In this document: positions 8,606 to 16,694 of the stretch, in pieces
How positions within the stretch are numbered: the first letter of the stretch is position 1
Layout: every line of letters starts with the position of its first letter
From: Caulobacter segnis ATCC 21756
Lineage (GTDB): Bacteria; Pseudomonadota; Alphaproteobacteria; Caulobacterales; Caulobacteraceae
Length of the DNA: 64,000 nucleotides
NCBI RefSeq assembly: GCF_000092285.1
Contig: NC_014100.1
Location: 682,001-746,000, forward strand
Direction: 5' to 3'
Translations under genes and position numbers: made by a program
The notes under the pieces: generated by a model
Told to the model about the DNA's origin: nothing
Databases searched by the model: none
The model's input: the letters and a program-made list of their open reading frames with translations, nothing else

Positions 8606-8616
8606 GGCGGTGTCCT

Positions 8617-9363
8617 TTAGAGAGGGCCGGCGAACACGCCGTCGGCGATCAAAGCGGCGAAAAGCGGAGGAAGCGAGGAACTGGAATCGGCGGTTGCGGC
8701 CGCTTCGGCGGCCTCGCCAGCGGTGAGGTCCTGGCGGCAGGCGCGCAAGAACGCGGTCTCGGCGGCGCCGACCACCCGGCTGGAGACGACCTCGCCACGA
8801 CGGACCAGCAGCAGGGTCTCCGGCGTCTCGGAAAGCTCCAGGTCCTCGGCGCCGTCGCGGGCCGCGCGCCACAGGCTGGGCAGGCCCGCGTCGAAGGCGG
8901 CGAAGCGGACGCTGGGGTGGAGGCTAAGACGGGTCTCGGCCAGAACCTCGGGCGCGAGGCGCGACAGCGCGTCGACGTCCAGTGCGCGGGTCTCGGCGGC
9001 GAACAGCGCCTCGGTCCAGAGCCGGTCGAGGTGGGCGGCCCCCGCCAGATACGGTAGGTCCGCGGCCGGCGGGAAGCGCTCCAGCCAGACGGGGAAGGCC
9101 TCGCCATAGTCCAGCAGGGTGGCGCTGGCCGGCGGCGCTTCGCGGGCGAACAGGGCGGCGACGGCGCGGAACCAGTCCTCGCCGACCATCGACTGGACCG
9201 TCGGGAAGTTGGCCGCCAGGGCGTCGACGCAGCCCTTGACGATGGTGTTGCGATAGACCGCCAGGCCCGGATGATCCTCATCCGCCAGCCAGGGCGACAG
9301 GGCCGCGCGCTGGCCGCCGATCGCGGCGACGAAGGCGTCCTGGAAATCGAGCAGCTCAGGCAT
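8617..9363 (-). CDS. bufC: DUF2063 (HvfC/BufC-like) partner of an MNIO enzyme
   Basis: The 248-residue protein has the DUF2063 pattern: an N-terminal helical domain with FQDAFVAAI, then [28 protein letters not shown] and W-x-F x AREAPP, characteristic of DNA-binding-domain-annotated proteins that in fact act beside DUF692 enzymes. In MNIO systems the partner binds the precursor leader and presents it to the oxygenase. It overlaps bufB by 8 bases (9356-9363), indicating translational coupling and stoichiometric production. No catalytic residues are expected. The assignment rests on family pattern and operon position together. Confidence 0.9.
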   Translation of the reverse strand: MPELLDFQDAFVAAIGGQRAALSPWLADEDHPGLAVYRNTIVKGCVDALAANFPTVQSMVGEDWFRAVAALFAREAPPASATLLDYGEAFPVWLERFPPAADLPYLAGAAHLDRLWTEALFAAETRALDVDALSRLAPEVLAETRLSLHPSVRFAAFDAGLPSLWRAARDGAEDLELSETPETLLLVRRGEVVSSRVVGAAETAFLRACRQDLTAGEAAEAAATADSSSSLPPLFAALIADGVFAGPL

Positions 9364-10192
9364 CCGCCATCTCCAGGGCGGAGAGCTCGGCGGCGGCGCG
9401 GTCGCGCTCGGCCATCAGCGTCGCGAAGGCGGGAATGTCGTCATCCCGCTCGATCAGCGTCGGGCGCGGGCCGACGCGGCGGATCAGGCGGCGGTAGAGG
9501 GTCCACACGGGCTCGGCCACCGGCGCGCCGTGGGTGTCAATCAGTAGCCCGGAACCGCCGGCGTCGGGGCCGTGACCCGCCAGGTGGATCTCGCCGATCG
9601 CCTCGGCGGGAAGAGCGTCCAGATAGGACTCGGCGCTGTAGCCGAGGTTGCTGGCGCTGACGAAGACGTTGTTGACGTCGACCAGCAGGCCGCAGCCGGT
9701 GCGTTGGACCAACGCCTTCAGGAAGTCGACCTCGTCCAGGTCGTTGCCCGTGAGTGGCAGGTACAGCGACGGGTTCTCGATCAGCACGCGGCGACCCAGC
9801 GCCGTCTGCATCTGGTCGATATTGTCGGCGATGCGGGTCAGCGCCGCCCGGGTGCGCGGGAAGGGCAGCAGGTCGGGTTGGTGCGCGCCGCGATGGGTCG
9901 ACCAGGCCAGGTGCTCGGACACGACGAACGGCTCGAACCGATCGACCAGGCGCTTCAACGCGGCCAGGTGTTCGGCGTCCGGATCGGCGTCGGCGGCCAG
10001 CGAGAGGCCCACGCCGTGCAGCGACAGCGGCCGGCGCTGGCGGATCGCCTCCAGCGCCGACAGCCTCGGACCGCCGGCCGACATGTAGTTCTCGGGATGG
10101 ACCTCGAACCACAGGCCCTTAGCTTCCGCCGCGAGGGCGTCGGCGTAGTGCTCGGGTTTCAGGCCAAGGCCGGCGGTGGGGGGCATTGTCAT
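9356..10192 (-). CDS. bufB: MNIO (DUF692) multinuclear iron oxygenase of the bufferin operon
   Basis: The 278-residue TIM-barrel protein is a DUF692 multinuclear non-haem iron-dependent oxidative enzyme. Metal-ligand motifs are present in family order: PLSLHGVGLS (His), VSEHLAW (His), VLIENPSLYL (Glu), LLVDVNNVFV (Asp, Asn), GEIHLAGH (His), IDTHG (Asp, His) and LIERDDD (Glu). By analogy with characterised bufferin systems it would convert cysteines of the adjacent precursor to copper-binding heterocycles. The start at 10192 (MTMPPTAGLG) is chosen because the barrel begins there and GAGAG precedes it; the extension to 10273 reads through a repeat. ATG 10186 is a close alternative. Confidence 0.92.
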   Translation of the reverse strand: MTMPPTAGLGLKPEHYADALAAEAKGLWFEVHPENYMSAGGPRLSALEAIRQRRPLSLHGVGLSLAADADPDAEHLAALKRLVDRFEPFVVSEHLAWSTHRGAHQPDLLPFPRTRAALTRIADNIDQMQTALGRRVLIENPSLYLPLTGNDLDEVDFLKALVQRTGCGLLVDVNNVFVSASNLGYSAESYLDALPAEAIGEIHLAGHGPDAGGSGLLIDTHGAPVAEPVWTLYRRLIRRVGPRPTLIERDDDIPAFATLMAERDRAAAELSALEMADA

Positions 10193-10196
10193 TCTC

Positions 10197-10321
10197 TCAG
10201 AACCCGATTTCCCGGCGAATGCCGGGACCCAGATGGAAAGACGCTGAAGCGGGCTCCAAAAGCTCTGAGCCATTCCAATCAGCTCCAGCGTCTTGGGATC
10301 TGGGCCCCGGCGTTCGCCGGG
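10197..10321. repeat. Paired stem-loop repeat between bufA and bufB
   Basis: Two GC-rich dyads, CCCGGCGAATGCCGGG near 10210-10228 and CCCCGGCGTTCGCCGGGG near 10304-10321, flank a segment with matching CAGAT/ATCTG and GACGCTG/CAGCGTC arms, so the whole 125 bases can fold into one long hairpin. It fills almost the entire gap between the precursor gene and its modifying enzyme and could reduce transcription into bufB. The same CCCGGCGTTCGCCGGG family is a common Caulobacter intergenic repeat as I recall. Confidence 0.7.
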
Positions 10322-10343
10322 GAGGTCGGCGGGGAACGGCGGA

Positions 10344-10622
10344 TCAGGCCTTCGGCGTCAGCGAGCCCATGCCCTTGGGGGTCTTGATCGTGGCGCAGGT
10401 GCCCTTCTTGACCATCTTCCAGGCGTCGCCCTGGTAGTCGACCTTCGAGGTGCCGGCGCACGAGGTGCCAGCGCCCGCCTTGCAGTCGTTCTGGCCGGCC
10501 TTGGCCACGCCGTAGCACTTTTCGGTGTCGCCCTTGCCCATGTGTTCGTCGGCGGCGGCCATCGAGACGCCGGCGCTGAGGGCGAAGATGGCGGCCAGGG
10601 CGGCGGAAGCGGTGCGGTTCAT
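10344..10622 (-). CDS. bufA: Bufferin precursor (DUF2282), copper-binding RiPP
   Basis: The 92-residue protein has a signal peptide ([24 protein letters not shown]) and a small mature domain with four cysteines (Cys36, 47, 55, 76) in the DUF2282 spacing [14 protein letters not shown]...SCAG...GTCAT. Bufferins of this family are exported RiPPs whose cysteines are modified by the neighbouring MNIO enzyme and which sequester copper. A good ribosome-binding site (AAGGAGA) lies upstream. It is the first gene of the leftward operon and faces sigF across a shared control region; a SigF-type promoter is at 10682-10707 on this strand. Family identity is secure; modification chemistry is inferred by homology. 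Confidence 0.93.
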   Translation of the reverse strand: MNRTASAALAAIFALSAGVSMAAADEHMGKGDTEKCYGVAKAGQNDCKAGAGTSCAGTSKVDYQGDAWKMVKKGTCATIKTPKGMGSLTPKA

Positions 10623-10681
10623 GGAAGTTCTCCTTGGCGTTTCGCGCCGAGGCGGCTCGTCGCCGCTCGGTCATGGGCAAG

Positions 10682-10707
10682 TACGAAGCGGAACCATTCG
10701 AGGTTAC
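10682..10707 (-). promoter_or_regulatory. SigF-type promoter of the bufferin operon
   Basis: Read on the minus strand, GTAACC (10707-10702) is followed after exactly 16 bases by CGTA (10685-10682). This matches the GTAACC-N16-CGAA form recalled for Caulobacter SigF, and mirrors the sigF promoter on the other strand. It predicts a start of transcription near 10675 and a leader of about 50 bases before bufA. Confidence 0.75.
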
Positions 10708-10771
10708 AGCGGTCGGCGAACAAATTTTCGACCGATCTTCCGGGGCAGGTTCCGGCCGCGCGGCAGGGTGT

Positions 10772-10797
10772 GTAACCATTGGCGACTCGCGCGCGAA
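10772..10797 (+). promoter_or_regulatory. SigF-type promoter of sigF-nrsF
   Basis: GTAACC (10772-10777), a 16-base spacer and CGAA (10794-10797) form an exact SigF-type promoter on the plus strand. Transcription should start around 10803-10806, so the ATG at 10779 cannot be in this transcript. The site implies autoregulation of the operon and decides the sigF start codon. Confidence 0.75.
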
Positions 10798-10802
10798 TAG
10801 GG

Positions 10803-11348
10803 GTGAGCGTGACGGAGACCGAGACCCGTTTGAAGGCGCTGATGCTGCGCGGGCTGGAGGGCGACGCCCCGGCCTATCGCGCCTGTTTGGCCCTGCTTGG
10901 GACCCGGCTTCGGGCCTATTTCGCGCGTCGGATGGCCGGCGCGCCCGGCGATGTGGAGGATCTGGTGCAGGAGACGTTGCTGGCGGTGCATCTGAAGCGG
11001 TCGACCTGGGACTCGTCCCAGTCGTTCACCGCCTGGGCGCACGCGGTGGCGCGCTACAAGCTGATCGACCACTGGCGCCGGCGGAAGATCCGCCAGACCC
11101 TGCCCATCGAGGATCACATCGAATTCCTGGCCGCCGACGAGCCCGAACCCTCTGTGGGGATCGAGCTGGATCGCGCCCTGGCCAGCTTGCCCGAGCGGCA
11201 GCGGATTCTGGTCTCCGACGTCAAGCTAACGGGCCTGTCCCTGGCCGAGGCCGGGGCGCGGGCCGGCATCTCCGAGGGCGCGGCCAAGGTTGCGCTGCAC
11301 CGGGCGCTGAAAGCCCTGGCCGAAAGGATGCGCCGTGCGGACGGATGA
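10803..11348 (+). CDS. sigF: ECF sigma factor SigF
   Basis: The 181-residue extracytoplasmic-function sigma factor has region 2 (LLGTRLRAYFARRM...DVEDLVQETLLAVHLKR, ending FTAWAHAVARYKLIDHWRRRK) and region 4 (LPERQRILVSDVKLTGLSLAEAGARAGISEGAAKVALHRALKAL). In C. crescentus SigF responds to copper, chromate, cadmium and related stress and drives the bufferin operon. The start is placed at GTG 10803 because the promoter at 10772-10797 spans the upstream ATG (10779); GTG 10809 is also possible, and the mRNA is likely leaderless. It overlaps nrsF by 14 bases. Confidence 0.92.
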   Translation: MSVTETETRLKALMLRGLEGDAPAYRACLALLGTRLRAYFARRMAGAPGDVEDLVQETLLAVHLKRSTWDSSQSFTAWAHAVARYKLIDHWRRRKIRQTLPIEDHIEFLAADEPEPSVGIELDRALASLPERQRILVSDVKLTGLSLAEAGARAGISEGAAKVALHRALKALAERMRRADG

Positions 11349-11973
11349 CCTGATCGCCGCCTTGGCCGCCGACGGCGCGCCGGTCCGCACGCCCCGGCGT
11401 CGCCTCGCGGTGGTCGCGGTCGCCGGCGCGCTGGTGGCGCTCGTCCTGGTGCTCACCTGGCTTCACACGCGCCATGACCTGATGCCCGCCATGCGCGGCG
11501 GCATGTTCTGGATGAAGGCGGCCTATACCGCCGTCCTGGGCCTGGCCGGCTATCTGGCGATCGAGCGCCTGGCGCGGCCGGAGGGATCGGGCCGACGCGG
11601 CTGGCTGCTGGGCGGGGCCGTGGTGGCCGTCTTCGTCGTGGCCGGAGTCTGGCAGGCCCTGGTCAGCCCCGACGTGCAGGCGGCCCTGCACATGCTGCGC
11701 GGCCACTCGTGGCACTCGTGCAGCCGCAACATCCTGGTCCTGGGCCTGCCAATGCTGGCGCTGGGGCTGCTGGCCGTGCGGAGCATGGCGCCGACCCGAC
11801 CCGTCGCCGCCGGCTTCGCCACGGGCCTGTTCGCGGGAGGCGTCGCCGCGACCGTCTATGGTCTGCACTGCGCCGAGAACACCTTCACCTTCGTGGCGCT
11901 GTGGTACAGCCTGGGCGTCCTGCTGCTGGCGGCGCTGGGCGCCGTGCTCGGGCGGTGGGTCCTGCGCTGGTAG
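11335..11973 (+). CDS. nrsF: Anti-sigma factor NrsF (DUF1109)
   Basis: The 212-residue protein starts at GTG 11335 inside the sigF 3' end. It has a short cytosolic N-terminus (MRTDDLIAALAAD), typical of DUF1109 anti-sigma proteins, and about six membrane helices. It holds SigF at the membrane and releases it on stress. Two cysteines, Cys129 (in HSWHSCSRN) and Cys179 (in YGLHCAEN), are at positions equivalent to the two conserved cysteines required for signalling in C. crescentus NrsF (numbered 131 and 181 there, as I recall). The translational overlap suits a sigma/anti-sigma pair kept at fixed ratio. Confidence 0.92.
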   Translation: MRTDDLIAALAADGAPVRTPRRRLAVVAVAGALVALVLVLTWLHTRHDLMPAMRGGMFWMKAAYTAVLGLAGYLAIERLARPEGSGRRGWLLGGAVVAVFVVAGVWQALVSPDVQAALHMLRGHSWHSCSRNILVLGLPMLALGLLAVRSMAPTRPVAAGFATGLFAGGVAATVYGLHCAENTFTFVALWYSLGVLLLAALGAVLGRWVLRW

Positions 11974-12038
11974 ATCGATAATGAAAAGGCCTCCCGGATC
12001 GCTCCAGAAGGCCCTTCGTCTCGACAATCAGCGTCGCC

Positions 12039-13130
12039 TTACTCGGCGGCGGCTTTGGTCTGGCGGTCGCCGAACTTGGCGTGCAGTTCGCCCGAGGCGT
12101 AGCGCTTGGCCATGGCGGCGGTCGACAGCGGCTTGATCTTGTCGGCCCAGCCGGCCGAGCCGAACTCGGTGAAGCGGGCTTCGCAGACCTTGCGCATGGC
12201 TTCCTTGGCGGGCTTCAGATAAGCGCGCGGATCGAATTCCGACGGCTTCTCCATCAGCACCTTGCGGATCGCGCCGGTGATGGCCAGGCGGTTGTCGGTG
12301 TCGACGTTGATCTTGCGCACGCCGTGCTTGATGCCGCGCTGGATCTCTTCGACCGGCACGCCCCAAGTCTGGGGCATCTCGCCGCCGTACTGGTTGATGA
12401 TGTCCTGCAGGTCCTGCGGCACCGAGCTGGAGCCGTGCATGACCAGGTGCGTGTTGGGCAGGCGCTGGTGGATCTCCTCGATCACGTTCATGGCCAGGAC
12501 GTCGCCGTCCGGCTTGCGCGTGAACTTGTAGGCGCCGTGGCTGGTGCCCATGGCGATGGCGAGCGCGTCGACGCCGGTGGCGTGGACGAATTCGACCGCC
12601 TGGTCGGGATCGGTCAGCAGCTCGTCATGCGACAGCTTGCCCTCGAAGCCGTGGCCGTCCTCGGCCTCGCCCATGCCGGTCTCCAGCGAGCCCAGCACGC
12701 CCAGTTCGCCCTCGACCGAGACGCCGCAGGCGTGGGCCATCTGGACGACGCGACGGGTGACGTCGACGTTGTACTCGTAGGTCGCCGGGGTCTTGGCGTC
12801 CTCCATCAGCGAGCCGTCCATCATCACCGAGGTGAAGCCGTACTGGATCGCCGTGGCGCAGGTCGCCGGGCCGTTGCCGTGGTCCTGGTGCATGCAGACC
12901 GGGATGTTGGGATAGAGCTCGACGAGACCGTCGATCAGGCGGGCCAGCACGATGTCGCTGGCGTAGTTGCGCGCGCCGCGCGAGGCCTGGATGATGACCG
13001 GCGAGTTGACGGCGTCGGCCGCCTCCATGATCGCCAGGCCTTGTTCCATGTTGTTGATGTTGAAGGCCGGAAGCGCGTACTCATGCTCGGCGGCATGGTC
13101 CAGCAACTGTCGCAACGTGATGCGAGCCAC
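12039..13130 (-). CDS. fbaA: Fructose-bisphosphate aldolase, class II
   Basis: The 363-residue zinc-dependent aldolase interconverts fructose-1,6-bisphosphate with two triose phosphates. Zinc-ligand and catalytic motifs are present: [41 protein letters not shown] and [10 protein letters not shown]. Length and motifs fit the Calvin-cycle (CbbA-like) subgroup common in alphaproteobacteria. It is leftward and downstream of pgk and gap, forming a lower-glycolysis/gluconeogenesis cluster. Caulobacter mainly uses Entner-Doudoroff for glucose, so here the cluster probably serves gluconeogenesis and triose metabolism. Confidence 0.96.
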   Translation of the reverse strand: MARITLRQLLDHAAEHEYALPAFNINNMEQGLAIMEAADAVNSPVIIQASRGARNYASDIVLARLIDGLVELYPNIPVCMHQDHGNGPATCATAIQYGFTSVMMDGSLMEDAKTPATYEYNVDVTRRVVQMAHACGVSVEGELGVLGSLETGMGEAEDGHGFEGKLSHDELLTDPDQAVEFVHATGVDALAIAMGTSHGAYKFTRKPDGDVLAMNVIEEIHQRLPNTHLVMHGSSSVPQDLQDIINQYGGEMPQTWGVPVEEIQRGIKHGVRKINVDTDNRLAITGAIRKVLMEKPSEFDPRAYLKPAKEAMRKVCEARFTEFGSAGWADKIKPLSTAAMAKRYASGELHAKFGDRQTKAAAE

Positions 13131-13304
13131 GTAATTCTCTCCTGCAAGCGTGAAGTGGGTTGGTTCGTTTCTTGTTGTTGGGGCCGTGACGCTTGTGCGT
13201 TCTCTGCCCGGTCTCTCTTCAGTCTAAAGCGCGTCAGGGCGGTGAAAAACCGCACACACACGTTCGTTAAACGCGCTCGGTAATCAGTCTGGCACAGGCT
13301 GAAC

Positions 13305-13323
13305 GCGGATCTGCACGATCCGC
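13305..13323 (-). terminator. Weak hairpin downstream of pgk
   Basis: GCGGATC (13305-13311) and GATCCGC (13317-13323) form a 7-bp stem with a 5-base loop, 18 bases past the pgk stop codon. There is no T-run on the minus strand, so termination would be inefficient or factor-dependent. Confidence 0.45.
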
Positions 13324-13340
13324 GCCAGCAGAGTTTCGTT

Positions 13341-14531
13341 TTAGGCCTCGAGCGCGGCGACGCCCGGAAGGGTCTTGCCCTCCATCCATTCCAGGAACGC
13401 GCCGCCGGCGGTCGAGACGAACGTCATGTCGGCCGCGACACCAGCGTGGTTCAGGGCCGCCACCGTATCACCGCCACCGGCCACGGCCACGAGTTTACCC
13501 GATTTGGCCCGTTCCGAGACATGTTTCGCCGCCGAAACGGTCGCTTTGTCGAACGGCGGCACCTCGAAAACGCCCAAAGGGCCGTTCCAGATCAGGGTTT
13601 CGCACTGGTCGATCGTGGCGTTGAGCGTGGCGACGGTCTCGGGACCGGCGTCGAGGATGCGATCCTCGGGCTGGACTTCGTAGACGTTGCGGACGCTGGA
13701 GGCGACACCGGGCTTGACCTCGTGGGCGACCACGACGTCGGTCGGCAGCAGGATCTTGCAGCCGGCGCCGCCGGCCAGATCGATAATTTGACGCGCCGTG
13801 TCGGCCATGTCGGTCTCGCACAGCGAGGCGCCGACATCGATCTTGGCCGCGTAGAGGAAGGTGTTGGCCATGCCGCCGCCGATGGCCAGGTAGTCGAGCT
13901 TGGTCACCAGGTTGCGCAGCAGGTCGAGCTTGGTCGAGACCTTGGAGCCGCCGACGATGCCGATCACCGGCTTCTTGGGCTTGCCGAGCGCGGCGTCCAG
14001 GGCTTCCAGCTCACGCTGCATCGACAGGCCCGGATAGGCCGGCAGCAGGCGGGCCAGGCCTTCGGTCGAGGCGTGGGCGCGGTGGGCGGCGCTGAAGGCG
14101 TCGTTGACATAGACGTCGCCGTTGGCGGCCAGGGCCTTGGCGAACTCGGGATCGTTCTTTTCTTCGCCGGCGTGGAAGCGGACGTTCTCCAGCAGCGCGA
14201 CGCCGCCGTTCTCGAGGCCGTTGACGACCTCGGCGGCCGCCGGGCCGACGCAGTCGCTGGCGAAGGCGACCGGCTGCTCCAGCAGCTTGGACAGCGGCTC
14301 GGCGACGAAGGCCAGGCTCATCTCCGGCACGACCTTGCCCTTGGGGCGGTCGAAGTGGGCCAGCAGCACCACCTTGGCGCCTTGCTTGGAGAGGTAGGCG
14401 ATGGTCGGCAGGGCCGCGCGCAGGCGGGTGTCGTCGCTGATCTTGCCGCCGTCGACGGGCAGGTTGAAGTCCACGCGGACCAGGGCGCGCTTGCCGGCCA
14501 GGTCGGCGGTGTCGAGGGTGCGGAAGGTCAT
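13341..14531 (-). CDS. pgk: Phosphoglycerate kinase
   Basis: The 396-residue cytosolic enzyme transfers phosphate between 1,3-bisphosphoglycerate and ADP. Characteristic motifs are [22 protein letters not shown] at the N-terminus, the [12 protein letters not shown] hinge region, [10 protein letters not shown] and the C-terminal nucleotide-binding [13 protein letters not shown]. Length is normal. It lies between gap and fbaA on the same strand; a strong terminator sits between gap and pgk, so it probably has its own promoter or depends on read-through. Confidence 0.97.
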   Translation of the reverse strand: MTFRTLDTADLAGKRALVRVDFNLPVDGGKISDDTRLRAALPTIAYLSKQGAKVVLLAHFDRPKGKVVPEMSLAFVAEPLSKLLEQPVAFASDCVGPAAAEVVNGLENGGVALLENVRFHAGEEKNDPEFAKALAANGDVYVNDAFSAAHRAHASTEGLARLLPAYPGLSMQRELEALDAALGKPKKPVIGIVGGSKVSTKLDLLRNLVTKLDYLAIGGGMANTFLYAAKIDVGASLCETDMADTARQIIDLAGGAGCKILLPTDVVVAHEVKPGVASSVRNVYEVQPEDRILDAGPETVATLNATIDQCETLIWNGPLGVFEVPPFDKATVSAAKHVSERAKSGKLVAVAGGGDTVAALNHAGVAADMTFVSTAGGAFLEWMEGKTLPGVAALEA

Positions 14532-14556
14532 CGGTCGTCCTGAATATGGAGCAAGG

Positions 14557-14582
14557 AAAACCCCGCTCCTTGCGGAGCGGGG
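14557..14582 (-). terminator. Rho-independent terminator after gap
   Basis: On the minus strand CCCCGCTCC (14582-14574), a GCAA loop and GGAGCGGGG (14569-14561) form a perfect 9-bp stem followed by TTTT (14560-14557). It lies 19 bases past the gap stop codon and upstream of pgk. Confidence 0.9.
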
Positions 14583-14600
14583 CTTAAGTCTTTCGGTTCC

Positions 14601-15608
14601 TTAGAGGAACTTCGCCATCTCGAGAGCGGTGTCGCTCATGCGGGTCGCGAAGCCCCACTCGTTGTCGTACCACGACAGCACGCGGGCCAGCTTGCCCTCG
14701 ATGACCTGCGTCTGGGGCAGGGCGGCGGTCGAGCTGGCGGCGATGTGGTTCAGGTCCGACGAGACCAGCGGCTCGGTCGTCGTGGCCAGGACGCCCTTCA
14801 TCGGGCCGTCGGCGGCGGCCTGCAGGGCCTTGTTGATCTCATCGATCGAGGTCTCGCGGGCGGCGACGACCTTCAGGTCGATGACCGAGACGTTCGGGGT
14901 CGGGACGCGGATCGACGAGCCGTCCAGCTTGCCCTTCAGCTCCGGGAGCACCAGGCCCAGGGCCTTGGCGGCGCCGGTCGAGGTCGGGATCATGCTCAGG
15001 GCCGCGGCGCGGGCGCGGTAGAGGTCCTTGTGCATGGTGTCCAGCGTCGGCTGGTCGCCGGTGTAGCTGTGGATCGTGGTCATGTAGCCACGCTCGATGC
15101 CGAACAGGTCGTGCAGGACCTTGGCGACCGGGGCCAGGGCGTTGGTGGTGCACGAGCCGTTCGAGACGACGATGTCGTCGGCGGTCAGGGTCTGGTGGTT
15201 GACCTTGTAGACGATGGTCTTGTCGGCGCCGTCGGCGGGAGCGGACACGAGCACGCGCTTGGCGCCGGCCTTCAGGTGGGCGCTGGCCTTGTCCTTGGCG
15301 GTGAAGATGCCGGTGCACTCGAAGGCGATGTCGACGCCCAGGTCCTTGTGCGGCAGCTCTTCGGGGTTACGGATGGCCGTGACCTTGATCTTGCCCTGGC
15401 CGACGTCGATCCAGTCCTCGCCCGAGGTGACGACGCCCGGGAAGCGGCCGTGGACGCTGTCGTAGCGCAGCAGGTGGGCGTTGGTCTCGACCGGACCCAG
15501 GTCGTTGATGGCGACGACCTCGATGTCGCGACGGCCATGCTCGGCGATGGAGCGCAGGACCAGACGTCCGATGCGGCCGAAGCCGTTGATGGCGACGCGA
15601 ACAGCCAT
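14601..15608 (-). CDS. gap: Glyceraldehyde-3-phosphate dehydrogenase, type I
   Basis: The 335-residue tetrameric enzyme oxidises glyceraldehyde-3-phosphate with NAD+. The Rossmann motif INGFGRIGR, the catalytic cysteine in VVSNGSCTTNALAP, the HSYTGDQPTLD loop with the catalytic-associated His, and SWYDNEWGF are all present. It is followed by a strong terminator and then pgk and fbaA, a typical glycolytic block. Its promoter must lie in the 300-base divergent gap shared with zauP. Confidence 0.97.
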   Translation of the reverse strand: MAVRVAINGFGRIGRLVLRSIAEHGRRDIEVVAINDLGPVETNAHLLRYDSVHGRFPGVVTSGEDWIDVGQGKIKVTAIRNPEELPHKDLGVDIAFECTGIFTAKDKASAHLKAGAKRVLVSAPADGADKTIVYKVNHQTLTADDIVVSNGSCTTNALAPVAKVLHDLFGIERGYMTTIHSYTGDQPTLDTMHKDLYRARAAALSMIPTSTGAAKALGLVLPELKGKLDGSSIRVPTPNVSVIDLKVVAARETSIDEINKALQAAADGPMKGVLATTTEPLVSSDLNHIAASSTAALPQTQVIEGKLARVLSWYDNEWGFATRMSDTALEMAKFL

Positions 15609-15910
15609 GGGTCATTCTCCGATTTGGCCGCCGAGCGGGATCGTTCGGCGTTCCCTATTTTCGCTGCGCGTTTTGCGGGCTGGGGGCGCGAAGTCAAGTC
15701 CGGGAGGCCGCGTTTTGGCGCGTTCGGGGCCAAAATCGGCGGGCGCCGCAAGCTTGGCCCGTCCCCAGCGAAACAAGCTTTCGCCCGCATGGAGCGCGGA
15801 CAAAAGGCGGCGAATGCTGCTATGGGCTTCGCATCGCCCAATTGTCGCCCCGCGCGACTGGCTTAGAGGGCATCGATCTGTATGTTGCGTTGCATGATGG
15901 AAATCCGCCG
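15609..15910. other. Divergent intergenic region between gap and zauP
   Basis: About 300 bases separate the gap start codon (leftward) from the zauP start (rightward). No convincing promoter box, operator palindrome, small gene or RNA was recognised. A TTG-initiated frame from 15842 joins zauP in frame but is not supported by a ribosome-binding site. Confidence 0.5.
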
Positions 15911-16282
15911 ATGATCCCGGCCGACGGTACGGCCCTCGACCTCGCCGTGCGCCGTCTGGAGCGCGCGGTGAGCCAGCTCGAGCAACGCCTGGCGGCCAAG
16001 GCCGCCGAGACCAAGCGCGCGCTCGCCGCTGCGACCGCCGCGGGCGGCGGCGCCGTTGCGCCTGGACTGTTCGAGGAAGACGAGAAGGCCCAGCTGGTCG
16101 CCGACCTGGAGGCCGCCCGCGAGCGGGAGAAGGCGCTGGAGGAAGCCGGCGAGCAGGCCTCGGTGGCCCTGGGCCGCGCGATCGCCGAGATCCGCGCGGC
16201 GCTGGGCGAGGACGGCGCGGCCAACGACCTGCATGCGCCGAACGATGATGACGACCTGTTCGAAGACTCCGAGGAGGCCTGA
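15911..16282 (+). CDS. zauP: ZapA-associated coiled-coil protein ZauP
   Basis: The 123-residue cytosolic protein is almost entirely predicted coiled coil: LDLAVRRLERAVSQLEQRLAAKAAETKRALAA, a short break, then EKAQLVADLEAAREREKALEEAGEQ, and an acidic tail (NDDDDLFEDSEEA). In C. crescentus a coiled-coil protein encoded immediately upstream of zapA, ZauP, partners ZapA to focus the FtsZ ring. Position, size and composition match it here, with only 3 bases before zapA. The ATG at 15911 is chosen as the first good start of the conserved part. Identification is by synteny and composition, since coiled coils carry little family signature. Confidence 0.8.
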   Translation: MIPADGTALDLAVRRLERAVSQLEQRLAAKAAETKRALAAATAAGGGAVAPGLFEEDEKAQLVADLEAAREREKALEEAGEQASVALGRAIAEIRAALGEDGAANDLHAPNDDDDLFEDSEEA

Positions 16283-16285
16283 CGC

Positions 16286-16612
16286 ATGGCCCAGGTGACG
16301 ATCCAGGTGAACGGCCGGCCCTATATCGTCGGCTGCGAGGACGGCCAGGAGCCGCACCTGACCGAGCTGGCCCGCCTGTTCGACCGCCAGGTCCGGCAGG
16401 TGAGCTCGGACGTGGGGCAGCTGGGCGAGACCCGGCTCTTCCTGATGGGCGCCCTGCTGCTGGCCGACGAATTGTCGGACATGAAGCTGCGCCTGGCCCA
16501 CGCTCAGGCCGAGATCGCCCGCATGCAGCAGGAAGGCACCAAGGCCGAGATCGCCGCCATCCGCGCCCTCGACGCCGCCGCCGAGAAGATCGAGAAGATC
16601 GCGGCGGAGTAG
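16286..16612 (+). CDS. zapA: Cell division protein ZapA
   Basis: The 108-residue protein has the ZapA pattern: an N-terminal beta-rich head (MAQVTIQVNGRPYIVGCEDGQEPHL, then LARLFDRQVRQV) followed by a long dimerising coiled coil. It binds and bundles FtsZ filaments and so promotes Z-ring cohesion. It is translated with zauP (3-base spacing). In many proteobacteria zapA is followed by 6S RNA and 5-formyl-THF cyclo-ligase; here those occur about 2 kb downstream with a peptidase gene in between. Confidence 0.94.
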   Translation: MAQVTIQVNGRPYIVGCEDGQEPHLTELARLFDRQVRQVSSDVGQLGETRLFLMGALLLADELSDMKLRLAHAQAEIARMQQEGTKAEIAAIRALDAAAEKIEKIAAE

Positions 16613-16694
16613 CTGCTCGCGTTTCCAATGGCTAAGGTTGTGCTGCGCGACGAGGTTCGCCTATCGTCCCTTTGAGTTGGGGAACGAGGGTCGC

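Noticed and set aside
10779..10802. ATG 10779 as the sigF start
   Set aside because: It lies inside the SigF-type promoter, between its two boxes, and has no ribosome-binding site. GTG 10803 or 10809 is better.
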